Assembly: GCA_964006375.1 (NCBI GenBank) | Contig: OZ023265.1 | Coordinates: forward strand, 167,364,118 to 167,428,117 | DNA: 64,000 bases | Reading direction: 5' to 3' | From: Tillus elongatus | Lineage: Eukaryota; Arthropoda; Insecta; Coleoptera; Cleridae | Shown: positions 1-9,481 of the stretch, in pieces | Layout of the letters: every line of letters begins with the position of its first letter | Numbering within the stretch: the stretch's first letter is position 1 | Position numbers and translations under genes: made by a program | Notes under the pieces: model-generated | The model's database searches: none | Told to the model about the DNA's origin: nothing | The model's input: the letters and a program-made list of their open reading frames with translations, nothing else

Positions 1-1400
1 CAAAACAAAATTATGTCCCTTGAAGACTTTATTAAACACTAGCATATCTGAAATTTAACAAACTCTATTAAAAAGTAATAAATGAAAAAACCATAAAGAG
101 ACACTAAAGATATTATTCTAAATGACATCCATTTTTTCTCACACATAACTGCACCCTTGGTCGAAAATTAAAGTCGACTCTTAAGTAAATTGGACGTCAC
201 TTTAACAATGGTCCACTTATTATTGATGCGACTTCACAAATCTTCCGCAGTTTGAACTGGTGTCAAACACACAGATTCCTTTTAGCCCCCCCAGAAAAAA
301 AACTCACATTTATTCAAGTGTGGTGATCGTGCTGGCCAATGTTGGGGACACTTAATTTCACAACCTATCCATCGATTTGGAAACTGTTTGTGTAAAAACC
401 CACGAATATTTGTAGTGAAATGCCATCATGCATAAACCACATTTCGCTGCGCAGTTGTAAGGACAGCTCCTCCAGTAGCTCAGGAAGAACATTTTACAAG
501 AAAAGCAAATATGTTACGCCGTTTAAGCGGTTTGGTAAAATAACCGGCCCAACCAAATATCCTCCAACAATACCTGCCCACACATTTATTTCAAATTCTC
601 TTTGGAAATGGTGAGTTACTGTAGCATGTGGATATACATCCGAATATTCGTGGCAGTTGTCCACATTCGTAATCCCTCTCATTGCAAAGCAAGCTTCATC
701 CGTAAAAAGAATGGTCTTGGGAAAATCAGTGTTCTGATATAAGATCAAATTACAAAAAAACATCCTTGCCTCTAAATCCTGCGCCAGCAGTTCTTGCACT
801 TTTGAATGTGATAGGGTTGCAGCAGATTGCGTCAGCGTTCACTGCATAACCGCGTCCTACAGCATTTTTTATGAAAAAGGAACCCGTTTCCCGAGCTCTA
901 CGTTCAACATCGGCAAACGTTTGACGATATGGTATAATACGATTAGGAAATCTTCGATATACCTCAACACTTCTGCGGCAATTACCCTCGCAAAACCCTA
1001 ATACCATAAGCATGTCAACTTGTTCATTAACTGATAATTTGCCAGCCATTTTGAGCAACAAATTATTATCACAAAAGAAAACAAGAAACACAAGACAATA
1101 ATTATTGTAAACCTGAATAAATTTAAGTATTGTCAGATTTGACAACGACTGTAACCTAGCAACAGATGACTTGCAGAGCGTCCATGGCATAACCTATGAG
1201 ACTTTAATGTTTTATAAAATCTTCAGGGGACATAATTTTGTTTTGATCTCAACTCTAAAAATGTCAATTTCCTCAAACAAGGGTGGTTTGTCGAAAAATT
1301 GACAAGAGGAGAAAAAGATAGAAAATTTAATTTGCTATAAATTGGTGGACTCTAACTTTTAATTAGGTTAGGGTTAAAACAATTAATTCATTAAAAGGGT
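1..1400 (-). mobile_element. Decayed long-TIR Tc1/mariner-superfamily element, left end outside window
   Basis: The first bases of the window (1-45) are repeated in inverted orientation at about 1200-1250, bracketing the transposase remnant at 230-1052, so this is a DNA transposon with long terminal inverted repeats. A further inner TIR motif (AAAGGGTGACCCACCCCTTT at 1394-1413) resembles the AAGGGTGAATCAACCCTTT motif in the right TIR of the related element at 9482-12001. LINE-A begins at about 1410, apparently inside the right TIR. The left terminus is not in the window, so target duplications cannot be assessed. Confidence 0.65.
230..1052 (-). pseudogene. Tc1/mariner-superfamily transposase remnant (DUF4817 + DDE), broken
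   Basis: A transposase of the IS630-Tc1-mariner superfamily that once catalysed cut-and-paste movement. Reading on the minus strand from the ATG at 1052, the N-terminus (MAGKLSVNEQVDML, then EVYRRFPNRIIPY and VERRARETGSFF) is a DUF4817-type helix-turn-helix DNA-binding region. After about 80 residues the frame is lost and about 100 nt are missing compared with the copy at 10439-11454. The catalytic core resumes with ILFTDEACFAMRG (first Asp) and HFQREFEINVWAG. The second Asp block (WFMHDG) is near 430 in a shifted frame, followed by a degraded third block. Several frameshifts and stops make it non-functional. Confidence 0.75.
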
Positions 1401-1409
1401 GACCCACCC

Positions 1410-3690
1410 CTTTTTGTGTTTTTTTTTAATTTTTTTATTTCAACAACACACCACGAGGGCTTACAGCCTAAATACCATCGTACCGTGGGTATCGACAAGG
1501 AGGAAAGAGGCAACTTGTTAATTCTCGACTTGAAGGTTTGGAGGTTCGGGGGGGAAGGAAAAACATGTGCCGGCAAGGAATTCCACAACTTGGAAGTCCT
1601 TGGGACAGAAGAGCGGGCATAACAACATGTTCTATGTCTGGTGACCTGGACAGTAAAAGGGTGCACTCGCTCTGTTCCCCTGGTAGATCTGTTGGGGGCA
1701 GCAGGTGGAGGAACTATGGAAGAAAGCTCATCTGAGCAATGCCCGTGCAGGTATCTATAAAAGAGAAAGAGGTCACCAATGGCACGTCGGTGGGCAAGGG
1801 ATGGCAGCCTTTGGGTGAGGCTAGGGTCACCGATGAGACGTATAGCTCTCTTCTGAATGGAGTCCGGGATAGCGAGTGTAGAAGCGGCAGCAGCACCCCA
1901 GATGTGGGAGCAGTATTCGAGGTTTGGTCTTATTTGTGAAGTATATAAGGTATAGAGATAAGCTGGTGAAAATAGAAATAGGCCTGTAGTTGCTAGGAAG
2001 CGCTTTGGATCCTTTCTTGGGGACGGGTTGTACTCGAGCAGTTTTCCAGTTACTAGGGAATATGCCTCTATTGTAAGATGTCTCAAACAGACGAGTCAGG
2101 ACATGTGCAAGTTCTGGTGCGCATTTCTTGGGAACAATTGCTGGGATCTCGTCAAGGTCAGAGGCTTTCCTGGTATTAAGAGAAGAGAGCATCTTTCGTA
2201 CCTTTTTAGTTTTGAAAATGATATCCGCCATTTAATGCGCGACATTGGGGACTGCTGGTGGTTGAACATTTGGAGGTGGGTTGAGAATAGAATTGCCGGC
2301 GAACAACGAGGCAAAAAGTTCAGCCTTGCCCAGGGCGGTAGAAACAATTTCATCCCCTGAGACAAGAGGTGGGAACGTGCTCTTGCAGAAATTATTTCCA
2401 ATAGATTTAGCAAGAGTCCAGAAGGGTTTGTTGCCGCTGGAGCTTAAGAAGACTTTGTTTTTGATGTGGTTATTAAACGAGTTTTTTGCCTCAGAAAGAA
2501 TGCGGAGATAGCGGTTTCTTGCGTCGTTAAATGCTTGACGGTTTTCTTGACTGGGAATGTGTAGAAGCGTTTTGTGAGCTTTGACCTTTTCAAGTCTGGC
2601 CTTGTCACAGGATTTAGAGAACCAGGGCTTTTGAGTGGCTGCAGAGGTTTTCTGTGTATGTGGAATAAATAATTCCATGTCAGCTTGCATAATTTCGGTG
2701 ACGTTTTATGAGATATCAGAAGGGTCAGGATGAGAGAAGCAGACAGACGCCCATGGAAATGAGGACAAGTAATCTCGCATATCGTCCCGGTTCGCGGAGT
2801 TGTAGTGCCAAACGATACGTGGGTGTGATGACTGTGTGACCTCGGGTTGCATTGCGCAGGAAGCAGTGACCATACCGTGGTCAGAGCGACCAAGCGGGGC
2901 GGTGACTGATATCTTATAGCAGTCCGGATTTGTAGTAAGGAGACCCAAGGGATTTGAGCTGTGTGTTGGGATGCGAGGACAGTAAGTAGGTTGCTGAACC
3001 ATATTGGCTAAAGAAATGCTGACTGCAAAGGCATCCGCTGCTCTTCCTTGTGAATCGGTTTTTGAGGTCCTAGCCGTTCCTTATTATCGACATTGAAGTC
3101 ACCAAGAATAGTGACCTCGGAGGAAGGATATTCAGAAATCAGATGGTCGGTTTTTTCAGAAAGGTATTCAAAGAGCTGGACAAAGTTGTTGTCAGAAGGT
3201 GACCGGTAAATGCAACAGATGAATTTAGTTGCAGCCCTGAGAGAGAGAGAGTTTTATCCATAGTCTTTTCTTCCATCTTCTAAATTGGGGAGTCTGGTGC
3301 AGGGTAGATTGCTACGGACGTACGCGCACACGTCTCCATGCAATCTAAACGAAGTAAGGAGCTCATACCCCGGGAAATTAATGTGATTAGTGGCTGTTTT
3401 GGCACTGATTTGAGTTTCGGTGAGGAAGAGGAGTTGGGGCTTATTAGCCTGGAGAAAATGGTGGACGGAGTTCAGGTTATAATTTAGGCCACATATATTC
3501 GAGAAGGGTATGTTTAATCTTGATGCTGGCGCCCCCTGTACACCCGTCTCCCGGTGATACGAATGGAGGGGTATTTTACCCCCGGAATCTTTTGTACAAG
3601 GGGGAGCCATCATCATTTTTGCTTGTAAGGGAAACCGACTCATACACCAGAACCGGAAACGTCCGTTGGGACTTCAGCGGCCCTTGATGT
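1410..3690 (-). mobile_element. LINE-A: non-LTR retrotransposon with AP endonuclease and internally deleted reverse transcriptase
   Basis: Minus-strand LINE of the CR1/Jockey-type group; clade assignment is tentative. Endonuclease blocks occur in order: FSNICGLNYNLNS (about 3520), LLFLTETQIS (Glu, about 3420), ILGDFNVDN (Asp/Asn, about 3100) and GRSDHGMV (His, about 2890). After a linker the RT N-terminal part follows (RKASDLDEIPAI, NYRPIS). The RT core with the catalytic Asp-Asp is missing: sequence jumps at 1967-1972 straight to the C-terminal SQIRPNLEYCSHIWGAA and ends near KLWNSLPAHVFPSPPNLQ. The 3' end has a short AT-rich tail with AATAAAA. Frames are broken at several points, including a GA run near 3241. 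The 5' limit is uncertain. Confidence 0.8.
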
Positions 3691-4000
3691 AAGGGGTGGT
3701 ACCTCCTAGGGCGTGGAAAAAATCCTTTACTATCACGTAAAGGAAAAGTCCACTACCACCTACCATATTGCAAGTATACCACACCAACCAACTATTAAAG
3801 AGCTGACCTGGTCTAGAACTTGCTTTATATCTACTTGAAATTTTTGTCAAATAACGATGTTGATAAAAAAAAACGTCTACCAAATTTGGTTGTTTATGTT
3901 AGGGCACTGCTGCAATACAACTGTTTCTTGTAATTATTATAGAATCTTCCGAGGTCAATAGCTTACCAACCATGGGCGCCAGAGAAAAATTTTATATAAA
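3690..4000. other. No gene recognised
   Basis: This may include the 5' untranslated region of LINE-A. A stretch at about 3870-3895 (ACGTCTACCAAATTTGG) resembles part of the right TIR of the 9482-12001 element, which would fit LINE-A sitting within that TIR. Nothing else was recognised. Confidence 0.4.
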
Positions 4001-4002
4001 AA

Positions 4003-4334
<332 letters not shown>

Positions 4335-5011
4335 GCACAACCAATAACGATTCCAGACCAGAAAACCCCCACATTGCTGTCATAACAATAAAGATATTGA
4401 TTACTAATGTTATTATAGCGGACAAATGTCAAATATAAATGTTTTAACAGGTTGAAAAAAAGCCCATACGTAAAAGAGTAGTCTTGTTTGGATCACATTA
4501 CTTATTAATTCAATTTTTGTATAGCCAAAGTCTTAGCGTTAAATTTCTATAAAGACATGTAACGGAACTGACATTAACTAATGGAAAATGATAATTAAAT
4601 ATTAGGCAGTGAAAACTTCACTAATTAAATCATTCATAATTTTGTCTCTCTTTAGGATTCAGTTGGTTAAATTTATGTAAAATATCATGCTGAAGTGGTT
4701 TCCTAGTTAATTAAAATGTCAGCCTAACAATGAAGTGACTACTACAAACGCAGGGGATTTCAATACGATGTGTTTTTTGAATTTGCCGGAGCATAAATGA
4801 GCGCTAAAATGGGGATATGTCATCTCTTCATTAGCGCTTGCTGTGCTGTATTACTGAATTCAGCACAGTAGTATGAATGCCTGACAAATTAGCCTTTTCA
4901 TGAAATGCAGCTGGTTATTGATCATTGCATTTTAAAGCTGCATACGTGAAAAATACTCATTAGTGCATCAAAGTTCCATAGCTGCCTTAAAAAACCGCTT
5001 TGGAAGAATCT
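4335..5011. other. No gene recognised
   Basis: AT-rich sequence without a convincing reading frame. A small perfect inverted repeat, CTGTGCTG ... CAGCACAG, lies near 4840-4870. Confidence 0.5.
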
Positions 5012-5047
5012 TTTAGCGATTGTTTTTTAAATTCGCTAATAAGGAGA

Positions 5048-5135
<88 letters not shown>

Positions 5136-5650
5136 ACCGATAACTCAAAAAATAATGAACCAATCTTGATCAAATTTGGTAAGTACCTGCCTTTTGCAAG
5201 TGGCTTGGATAAGTTCGTTAGCCAGGAAAATCGGACCAGGTTTTGCCGGAAAATTTTGTTTTCCTTTTAAAAAATTCATATCTCCGGAAATAACAAAGTA
5301 AGGGCAACCAAATTTGATACGCGTGTTTGTATTATAAAGAGTGAACTCTGTGCAAAATGTAGGTCGCTATCTTTAAAGACAAAGCAGTTATGGGCACTTA
5401 AAAAACAATGTTTAGGCAAAGAACGTGAAACAAATACGGATTTTGAAGAGAAAATGTTGCAAGAAGAGTGTTCTACAAACCCTTAAGTTTCAGATTCAAC
5501 CGTCACTGCCCTTCATTTTAGTAAAATATTTACAGAAAATTCATTTCAAATAGACCCTTTCACTGATGTTTTGGCTGTTGGTTTAGTTAAGTTGATGCTT
5601 TCGCTGTAGGTTTAGTGAAGTTTATCGTTTAAGGGTCTATAATTGTTTTT
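5012..5650 (-). repeat. TA-core family element
   Basis: Tail remnant (TAGCGATTGTTTTTTAAATT) at about 5013, (TA)n at 5051-5132, then the conserved body starting CCGATAACTCAAAAAATAAT and containing GATAAGTTCGTTAGCCAGG and ATATCTCCGGAAATAACAAAG. It runs into the tandem array at 5651. Confidence 0.85.
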
Positions 5651-6535
5651 AAGCTAATTTTCGTAGAACAAATTCGTTAATGCATTTTTGCATTTTTTAT
5701 CGAAATATGATGCGTTTGTAAGAAAAAAATCTGGACGAGTAAGTGCGTTTTGGTAGCGAATTTTCGGTAAATTTGCAGTTTAGCTCCCGAACGCTTTTCA
5801 AAAAACTGTTTTCAGAAACCTGCCTAGGCTCCCCCCTGCATCCACAAACCCCAAGAAAAATTTCTTATTCACACCCCCCAAGAAAGTTACGGGGCCAGGA
5901 GTGAGTAGGGGTGTATAATTTTTTTTAGCTAATTTTCGTAGAACAAATTCGTTAATGCATTTTTTATCGAAATATGATGCGTTTGTAAGAAAAAATCTGG
6001 ACGCAGTAAGTGCGTTTGGGTAGCGAATTTTCGGAAAATTTGCAGTTTAGCTCCCGAATGCTTTTCAAAAAACTGTTTTCAGAAACCTGCCTAGACCCCC
6101 CCCCTGGATCCACACACCGGAAGAAAAATTTCTTGTCCACACCTCCGAAGGAAGTTACGGGACCATTTGCAGTTTAGCTCCCGAACGCTTATCAAAAAAC
6201 TGTTTTCAGAAACCTGCCTAGGCTCCCCCTGGATCCACAAACCCCAAGAAAAATTTCTTGTTCACACTCCCCAAGGAAGTTACGGGACCAGGAGTGAGTG
6301 GGGGTGTATAATTTTTTATTAGCGAATTTTCGTAGAACAAATTCGTTAATGCTTTTCTGCCTTTTTTATCGAAATATGATGCGTTTGTAAGAAAAATATC
6401 TGGACGCAGTAAGTGCGTTTTGGTAGCGAATTTTCGGTAAATTTGCAGTTTAGCTCCCGAACTCTTTTCAAAAAACTGTTTTCAGAAACCTGCCTTCCCC
6501 GCTGGATCCACAAACCCAAAGAAAATTTTCTTATT
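5651..6535 (+). repeat. Tandem array of about 220-290-bp units
   Basis: Three units plus one partial unit begin near 5651, 5925, 6166 (partial, starting at TTTGCAGTTTAGCTCCCG) and 6320. Each carries AATTTTCGTAGAACAAATTC, ATCGAAATATGATGCGTTTG, a degenerate head motif (TCTGGACGCAGTAAGTGCG), TTTAGCTCCCGAACG, CAGAAACCTGCCTAG and a C-rich block with AAGAAAAATTTCTTGTTCAC. The C-rich block also occurs near 44850-44990 and 51230-51290, so the array fuses two interspersed repeats. Confidence 0.8.
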
Positions 6536-6721
6536 GTGGTTTATGCAGCGAGGGTGGTTGTATGCACGCGAGGGGGAAGGAAAATCCCACGACGAAGCAG
6601 CCACTGTCCAACCCCTGCCACAAGTCGAACCGGGGGGGGGGGGGGGGGAGTGTGTGTCCTGCTTCATCGTAGGCATTAACCCCCCTCGTGTGCATATAAC
6701 TAGCCTCGTTGCATAAACCAC
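6536..6721. repeat. Imperfect palindrome (fold-back) with a 17-G run
   Basis: The left arm 6536-6578 (GTGGTTTATGCAGCGAGG ... CGCGAGGGGG) is the inverted copy of the right arm 6680-6721 (CCCCCTCGTGTGCATATAAC ... GCATAAACCAC). About 100 bp lie between them, including an uninterrupted run of G at 6632-6648. Flanking sequence on both sides matches the C-rich block of the adjacent array, so it looks like an insertion or a locally inverted duplication. Confidence 0.75.
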
Positions 6722-7227
6722 AACAAAAACTTCTTGTTCATACCCCCCAAGGAAATTACGTGACCTGGGGCAAATAGGGGTGCTGTGCGGGGTAGGCAGG
6801 GTTTAATGGGGATATGGCTTCAAATAGACAGATTCCAAGCAGTTTTTGTATATTTTCAAACCATAAGTAATTTTCATAAAATATAGTACATTGTTTCTAC
6901 TACATAGGCTATACCGATAATCAGATTGATGCCTGCTCGCATTTGCTATTAAAAACATTTTTATGGAAATTCACTACCATAAAACATTTGCTGCATCCAG
7001 ACTTTTGAAAAATGTTTATATATTTTCAAACAATAAATTTATTTCGATGAAATATGGTACATTGTTTCTACTATATAGGCAACCAAGTTTGATGCCTGCT
7101 TTCATCAAAGAAATACATTTGCTATTAAAAATATTAAAAAAAAAAATTCGCTACCATAAGGCACTCGCTGCCTCCAGAGATTTTTTTTGATATGATACCC
7201 AAATGGGCACATTCCGAAAATGTTTCC
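6722..7227 (-). repeat. Two tandem head modules of the TA-core family
   Basis: Two diverged copies of about 166 bp, 6846-7010 and 7013-7180, each run TATATTTTCAAAC, TACATTGTTTCTACTA, TTTGCTATTAAAAA and end in the inverted head motif (CACTACCATAAAACATTTGC, then CGCTACCATAAGGCACTCGC). There is no (TA)n tract. 6722-6845 is C-rich repeat. Confidence 0.65.
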
Positions 7228-7830
7228 AAATATACAGGGTAATTCGCCTCAGCAGGGCACGTGTTGCATCATTTTTCTTGGAACATCCTGTATATTTAGA
7301 CATTTTTTGATTCATCTTCCATTAGCGTTTACAACGGCATTCCCCGTTCTAGTTTTCGAAACCGCGTTGCCGAGTTATTCAACAAAATGTGAAAGTTTTG
7401 GCCGATACAAAGTCAAACAAATTTATTGGTTGTATGAGTACCATGATGAATGAAGATGACAAATTTTGCCATTACGTAACTGACAGTTATAATTGGAGGA
7501 TGCATTGGCCAAATATTGTGCATATGAAACAATGTGTTTACACAATTTTTAAATTGAGGAAATTCAAATGGCATCTTTCTTTTATTTCAAATAGAACCAC
7601 CTGTATTTCATCCGGTAAATGACTTCGCATGTTCATTTCCTATAATTTTCGTGAGTAGTGTTCTATGCCTAAAATCAATATTTTCACATTTATTCTTACC
7701 TTTTCGGTTCACACAGGTAAATTTTTATCATTAATTTCTAAGTAGGCTTAGGTTTGTCGTAATGTGAAAACACCTGACAGCAGTTGTCACTGACGTTAAA
7801 TAATTGTCACCAGGATTAAAAGGCCTTTTA
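7228..7830. other. No gene; short Tc1-like inverted ends
   Basis: TATACAGG at 7228 and CCTGTATA at 7286 form perfect 8-bp inverted ends about 64 bp apart, as expected of a tiny Tc1/mariner-derived relic. The rest, including the AACCGCGTTGCCGAGTTATT region, gives no convincing coding sequence. Confidence 0.3.
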
Positions 7831-7831
7831 T

Positions 7832-8830
7832 TTGACAGCACACACCTTGCAAATTAGGAAGGCTATATACAGAGTTATGAGTTACGTAGAGATACATCAT
7901 TTAGAACATTGTGAAAGTAATACAGCTATGATGGTAGCCAGTCTCTTAGAACATTGTGAGATGTACGACAGGGTCGCCATCTCGGCGTTAGTATACCGTA
8001 CTGACGAGCTCTAATTACAGCGAAACCGGTCTGCGCTATAATTATGGTGAGAATACATCTAGCCTTACATACCTTGTCCCTATATTAGGGAATAAATGGG
8101 CCAGGGCTGACAATTTACACAATTGTTAGTTGGTTGTACACAGTCTCTATTTTATAACATTTTGTGTTATTTGGAGCTGTCGTGACAACATACTGCCTGG
8201 TTCCGCACCGAGATGGCGACCCTGTCTACATCTCACAATGTTCTAGGAGGCTGGCTACTATAGCCGTGTTACTTTATAGGTGTGTTCCGGCTGTAATTAG
8301 TATACCGCGCTGACGAGCTCTACTTAGGGCGAAATCGGTTTGCAGTTCTAATTATTGTGAGCATACAAATTAGAAAGGCTACACACAGTGTTATGAGCTA
8401 CGTAAGATACATAATTTAGAACATTGTGAAAGTAATACGGCTATGATGGTAGCCAGCCTCTTAGAACATTGTGAGATGTACGACAGGGTCGCCATCTCGG
8501 CGTTAGTATACCGTACTGACGAGCTCTACTTAGAGCGAAACCGGTTTGCGGTTCTAATTATTGTGAGCATACATCTAGCCTTACATACGTTGTCCCTATA
8601 TTGGGGAAGAAACGGGCCATTGCTGACAATTTATAAAATTGTTAGTTGGTTGTACACAATCTCTATTTTATAACATTTTGGGTTATTTGGAGCTGTCGTG
8701 ACAACATACTACCTGGTCCCGCACCGAGATGGCGACCCTGTCTTCATCTGACAATGTTCTGCGAGACGAGCTCTAATTAGAGCGAAACCGGTCTGCGGGT
8801 CTAACTATGGTGAGATTACATTTAGCCTTG
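7832..8830 (+). repeat. Fold-back repeat family, about three tandem units
   Basis: Successive copies of one repeat begin near 7840, 8055 and 8345. Shared blocks are GTATACCGTACTGACGAGCT, GAGCGAAACCGGTCTGCGG, CATCTAGCCTTACATAC, GGGCCAGGGCTGACAATTTA and GTCGTGACAACATACTACC. The block GACAGGGTCGCCATCTCGG (about 7967 and 8482) is the reverse complement of CCGAGATGGCGACCCTGTC (about 8208 and 8725), so the array can fold back on itself. It has no reading frame. Related copies lie at 18076-18332, 44140-44330, 55157-55575, 58441-58680 and 58893-60115. Confidence 0.8.
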
Positions 8831-9385
8831 CATGTAACTATACGATTAACTTGCTATACTAACTGCCAAATTTAATCATAATGGAAACATATGTTAAACA
8901 AGTCGGTTTAGTTTAAGATAACCTTCAAGATAACCCATATAAGCTACTTTTATAAAAACAATAAAATATATTTTAGACATTGCGGACATACAATCAAGCA
9001 AAATATTATTTAACCGCAAATTAATTTAATAACGTAAAATGTTTGTAAATGCTGAATATTCTTGAAAGTAGCTCGTACCAAATTTAATATAACAGCAACT
9101 CCCTCTAAGTCGTCATGCGATGACTTTGTATATTTGGGACACTGAAAAAGCAAAAGCGTAATTCAAACAAAATAATAAAACGTCTCCCATATTTCAGAAT
9201 ATATTTTCTTAAGTTAGTCCCAAACTTCGTATAAGTTTAAAAGGGAAGGTTCGGGATGGCACCAGCAATTTAGCCAACTTTTTACTTTGTAACTTTAATT
9301 TTAAGCACTTTTTACGAAAACATTTTTATGTTCACCGAAAGTATAACTGAAAAGAAAATATATGTATGTACCTAAATATCTAAAT
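8831..9385. other. No gene recognised
   Basis: AT-rich sequence without recognisable coding, RNA or repeat structure. Confidence 0.5.
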
Positions 9386-9481
9386 TTCAGACGCAGCAAG
9401 TGCGTTATGGTAGAAAATGTTTATTAAACGGTTCAAATTTGAATATCTTTTTTTACCTAGAAAGTTGAATTTTAATATAGG
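9386..9481 (+). repeat. TA-core family head end, host of the 9482-12001 insertion
   Basis: Carries the head motif (CAGACGCAGCAAGTGCGTTA) followed by family body sequence (TTCAAATTTGAATATC, CTAGAAAGTTGAATTTTAAT). The family sequence appears to resume at 12002 (GCATGGTCTTTCCTCGGGCA, compared with the consensus AGTAAGGTCTTTCCCAAGGC). The DNA transposon therefore sits inside it at a TA dinucleotide. Confidence 0.7.

Noticed and set aside
6413..6721. Short overlapping frames over the palindrome as a coding gene
   Set aside because: Both strands give mirrored frames because the sequence is self-complementary; no protein similarity recognised.
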